From contig SLSE01000068.1 in NCBI GenBank assembly GCA_007130585.1, positions 1-5,208 on the forward strand: 5,208 bases of DNA, read 5' to 3'. The position numbers and the translations under genes are program-made. This DNA comes from Syntrophomonadaceae bacterium (GTDB lineage: Bacteria > Bacillota > Dethiobacteria > DTU022). The notes beneath the pieces are model-generated. The model searched no databases. It saw only the letters and a program-made list of their open reading frames with translations, and was not told the origin of the DNA. This document shows, piece by piece, positions 4,427-5,208 of this stretch; the first letter of the stretch is position 1, and each line of letters starts with the position of its first letter.

Positions 4427-5208
4427 TTGGACGTTGACGATCGATTTATGTGGATGGCCCTTGATTTAGCCCGCCAGGGCCGGGGGCGCACCAGCCCCAA
4501 TCCCATGGTTGGAGCTGTTGTAGTTCAGGGCGGCGAAGTAGTAGGAACAGGCTATCATCAGGCTGCCGGTTCTCCGCACGCTGAAGTTATCGCTCTCCGG
4601 AAAGCAGGGGAGAAGGCTGCCGGAGGGACCCTTTATCTTAACCTGGAACCCTGCTGTCACCAGGGCCGCACAGGTCCCTGCACAGAAAAAATAATCGAAG
4701 CGGGAATAAGCAGGGTGGTTGCGGCCATGCAGGATCCAAATCCCCTGGTTTCAGGGAAAGGTTTCGCCCGCCTTGAAGAAGCGGGCATAAAAGTCAAGCA
4801 GGGGGTCCTGGAAGAGAAAGCCAGGCAGCTTAACGAAGCATTTATCAAGTATATATCCACCGGACTGCCGTTTGTTGAGATAAAAGTGGCCATGAGCCTT
4901 GACGGCAAGATCGGCACAATTACCGGAGATTCGCAGTGGATTACGGGGGAAAAAGCGCGCCAGTTTGTCCACCACCTGCGCGACCATACCGATGTAATCA
5001 TGATCGGGATCGGAACAGTCCTGAAGGACAACCCCCGGTTGACCACCAGGATTGAAGGCGGCGGGGGAAAAGACCCGGTAAGAGTTATTGTCGACAGCAC
5101 CGGACGCCTTCCAATCGATGCCAGGGTTATCGAAAGCGCTTCGGGAGGCAAAACCATTCTTGCCGTTACCGAACGGGCGACCCGTGAAAAGATAAAAGCC
5201 CTTGAAGA
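4427..5208 (+). CDS. ribD: Bifunctional riboflavin biosynthesis protein RibD (3'-truncated by the window)
   Basis: RibD deaminates the GTP-derived pyrimidine 2,5-diamino-6-ribosylamino-4(3H)-pyrimidinone 5'-phosphate and then reduces its ribose side chain, two cytoplasmic steps of riboflavin synthesis. About 260 residues are visible of an expected 360-370. The N-terminal cytidine-deaminase-like domain shows GRTSPNPMVGAV (20-31), the zinc and proton-shuttle motif HAE (51-53), and zinc cysteines C76 and C85 in PCCHQGRTGPC. The reductase domain begins near residue 150 with KVAMSLDGKI (153-162), followed by GDSQWIT and the NPRLTTR segment. Translation from TTG 4427 gives the usual N-terminal helix ahead of the deaminase core. 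The gene lies behind the FMN riboswitch, and the rest of the rib operon is expected beyond the window. No frameshift is visible up to the edge. Confidence 0.96.
   Translation, partial: MDVDDRFMWMALDLARQGRGRTSPNPMVGAVVVQGGEVVGTGYHQAAGSPHAEVIALRKAGEKAAGGTLYLNLEPCCHQGRTGPCTEKIIEAGISRVVAAMQDPNPLVSGKGFARLEEAGIKVKQGVLEEKARQLNEAFIKYISTGLPFVEIKVAMSLDGKIGTITGDSQWITGEKARQFVHHLRDHTDVIMIGIGTVLKDNPRLTTRIEGGGGKDPVRVIVDSTGRLPIDARVIESASGGKTILAVTERATREKIKALE

Noticed and set aside
4410..4469. A 19-codon ATG reading frame overlapping the start of ribD in another frame
   Set aside because: Its only possible ribosome binding site (GGAGATAAGG) lies 5' of it inside a stable hairpin, and it overlaps the conserved ribD N-terminus; a leader-peptide role is possible but unsupported.

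Overview
The window reads as a stretch of housekeeping chromosome from an anaerobic-type Firmicute (Clostridia in the broad sense). The evidence is the gene order PP2C phosphatase - PASTA kinase - rsgA - rpe, strong Shine-Dalgarno sequences, frequent TTG/GTG starts, a moderately GC-rich composition, and an FMN riboswitch with a Firmicutes-style transcription terminator. The genus cannot be named from the sequence alone. All genes are on the + strand and none is broken.

Region 1 (1-108) holds no assignable gene. It carries an inverted repeat at 10-25 and a good sigma-A-type promoter with an extended -10 (TTGCCT, 17 bp, TGC-TATACT), about 40 bases upstream of the first start codon.

Region 2 (109-4053) is a compact operon: prpC/stp (Ser/Thr phosphatase), prkC (membrane Ser/Thr kinase with three PASTA repeats), rsgA (30S-subunit assembly GTPase) and rpe (ribulose-phosphate 3-epimerase). 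Spacings are a TAATG overlap, 11 bases and 2 bases, so translational coupling is likely. The kinase and phosphatase form an opposing pair that senses cell-wall muropeptides; in related bacteria the kinase phosphorylates translation GTPases and cell-wall proteins.

Region 3 (4027-4426) is regulatory. A second strong promoter (TTGAAA, 16 bp, TGC-TATAAT) overlaps the last codons and stop codon of rpe. It is followed at once by an FMN (RFN) riboswitch, a spacer hairpin and an intrinsic terminator. The 5' strand of the aptamer (4070-4079) is a perfect 10-base complement of the 5' strand of the terminator (4249-4258), which gives the antiterminator. Then come about 130 bases of GC-rich, hairpin-rich leader that the riboswitch does not explain.

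Region 4 (4427-end) is ribD, the bifunctional deaminase/reductase of riboflavin synthesis. It starts at TTG and is cut off by the window edge. Rpe acts on ribulose 5-phosphate, which is also the substrate of RibB/RibBA, so the rpe-rib junction makes metabolic sense.

No wholly new system is seen. The points most worth following up are the structured leader between the riboswitch terminator and ribD, the hairpin inserted in the L2 loop of the FMN aptamer, and the promoter embedded in the end of rpe.
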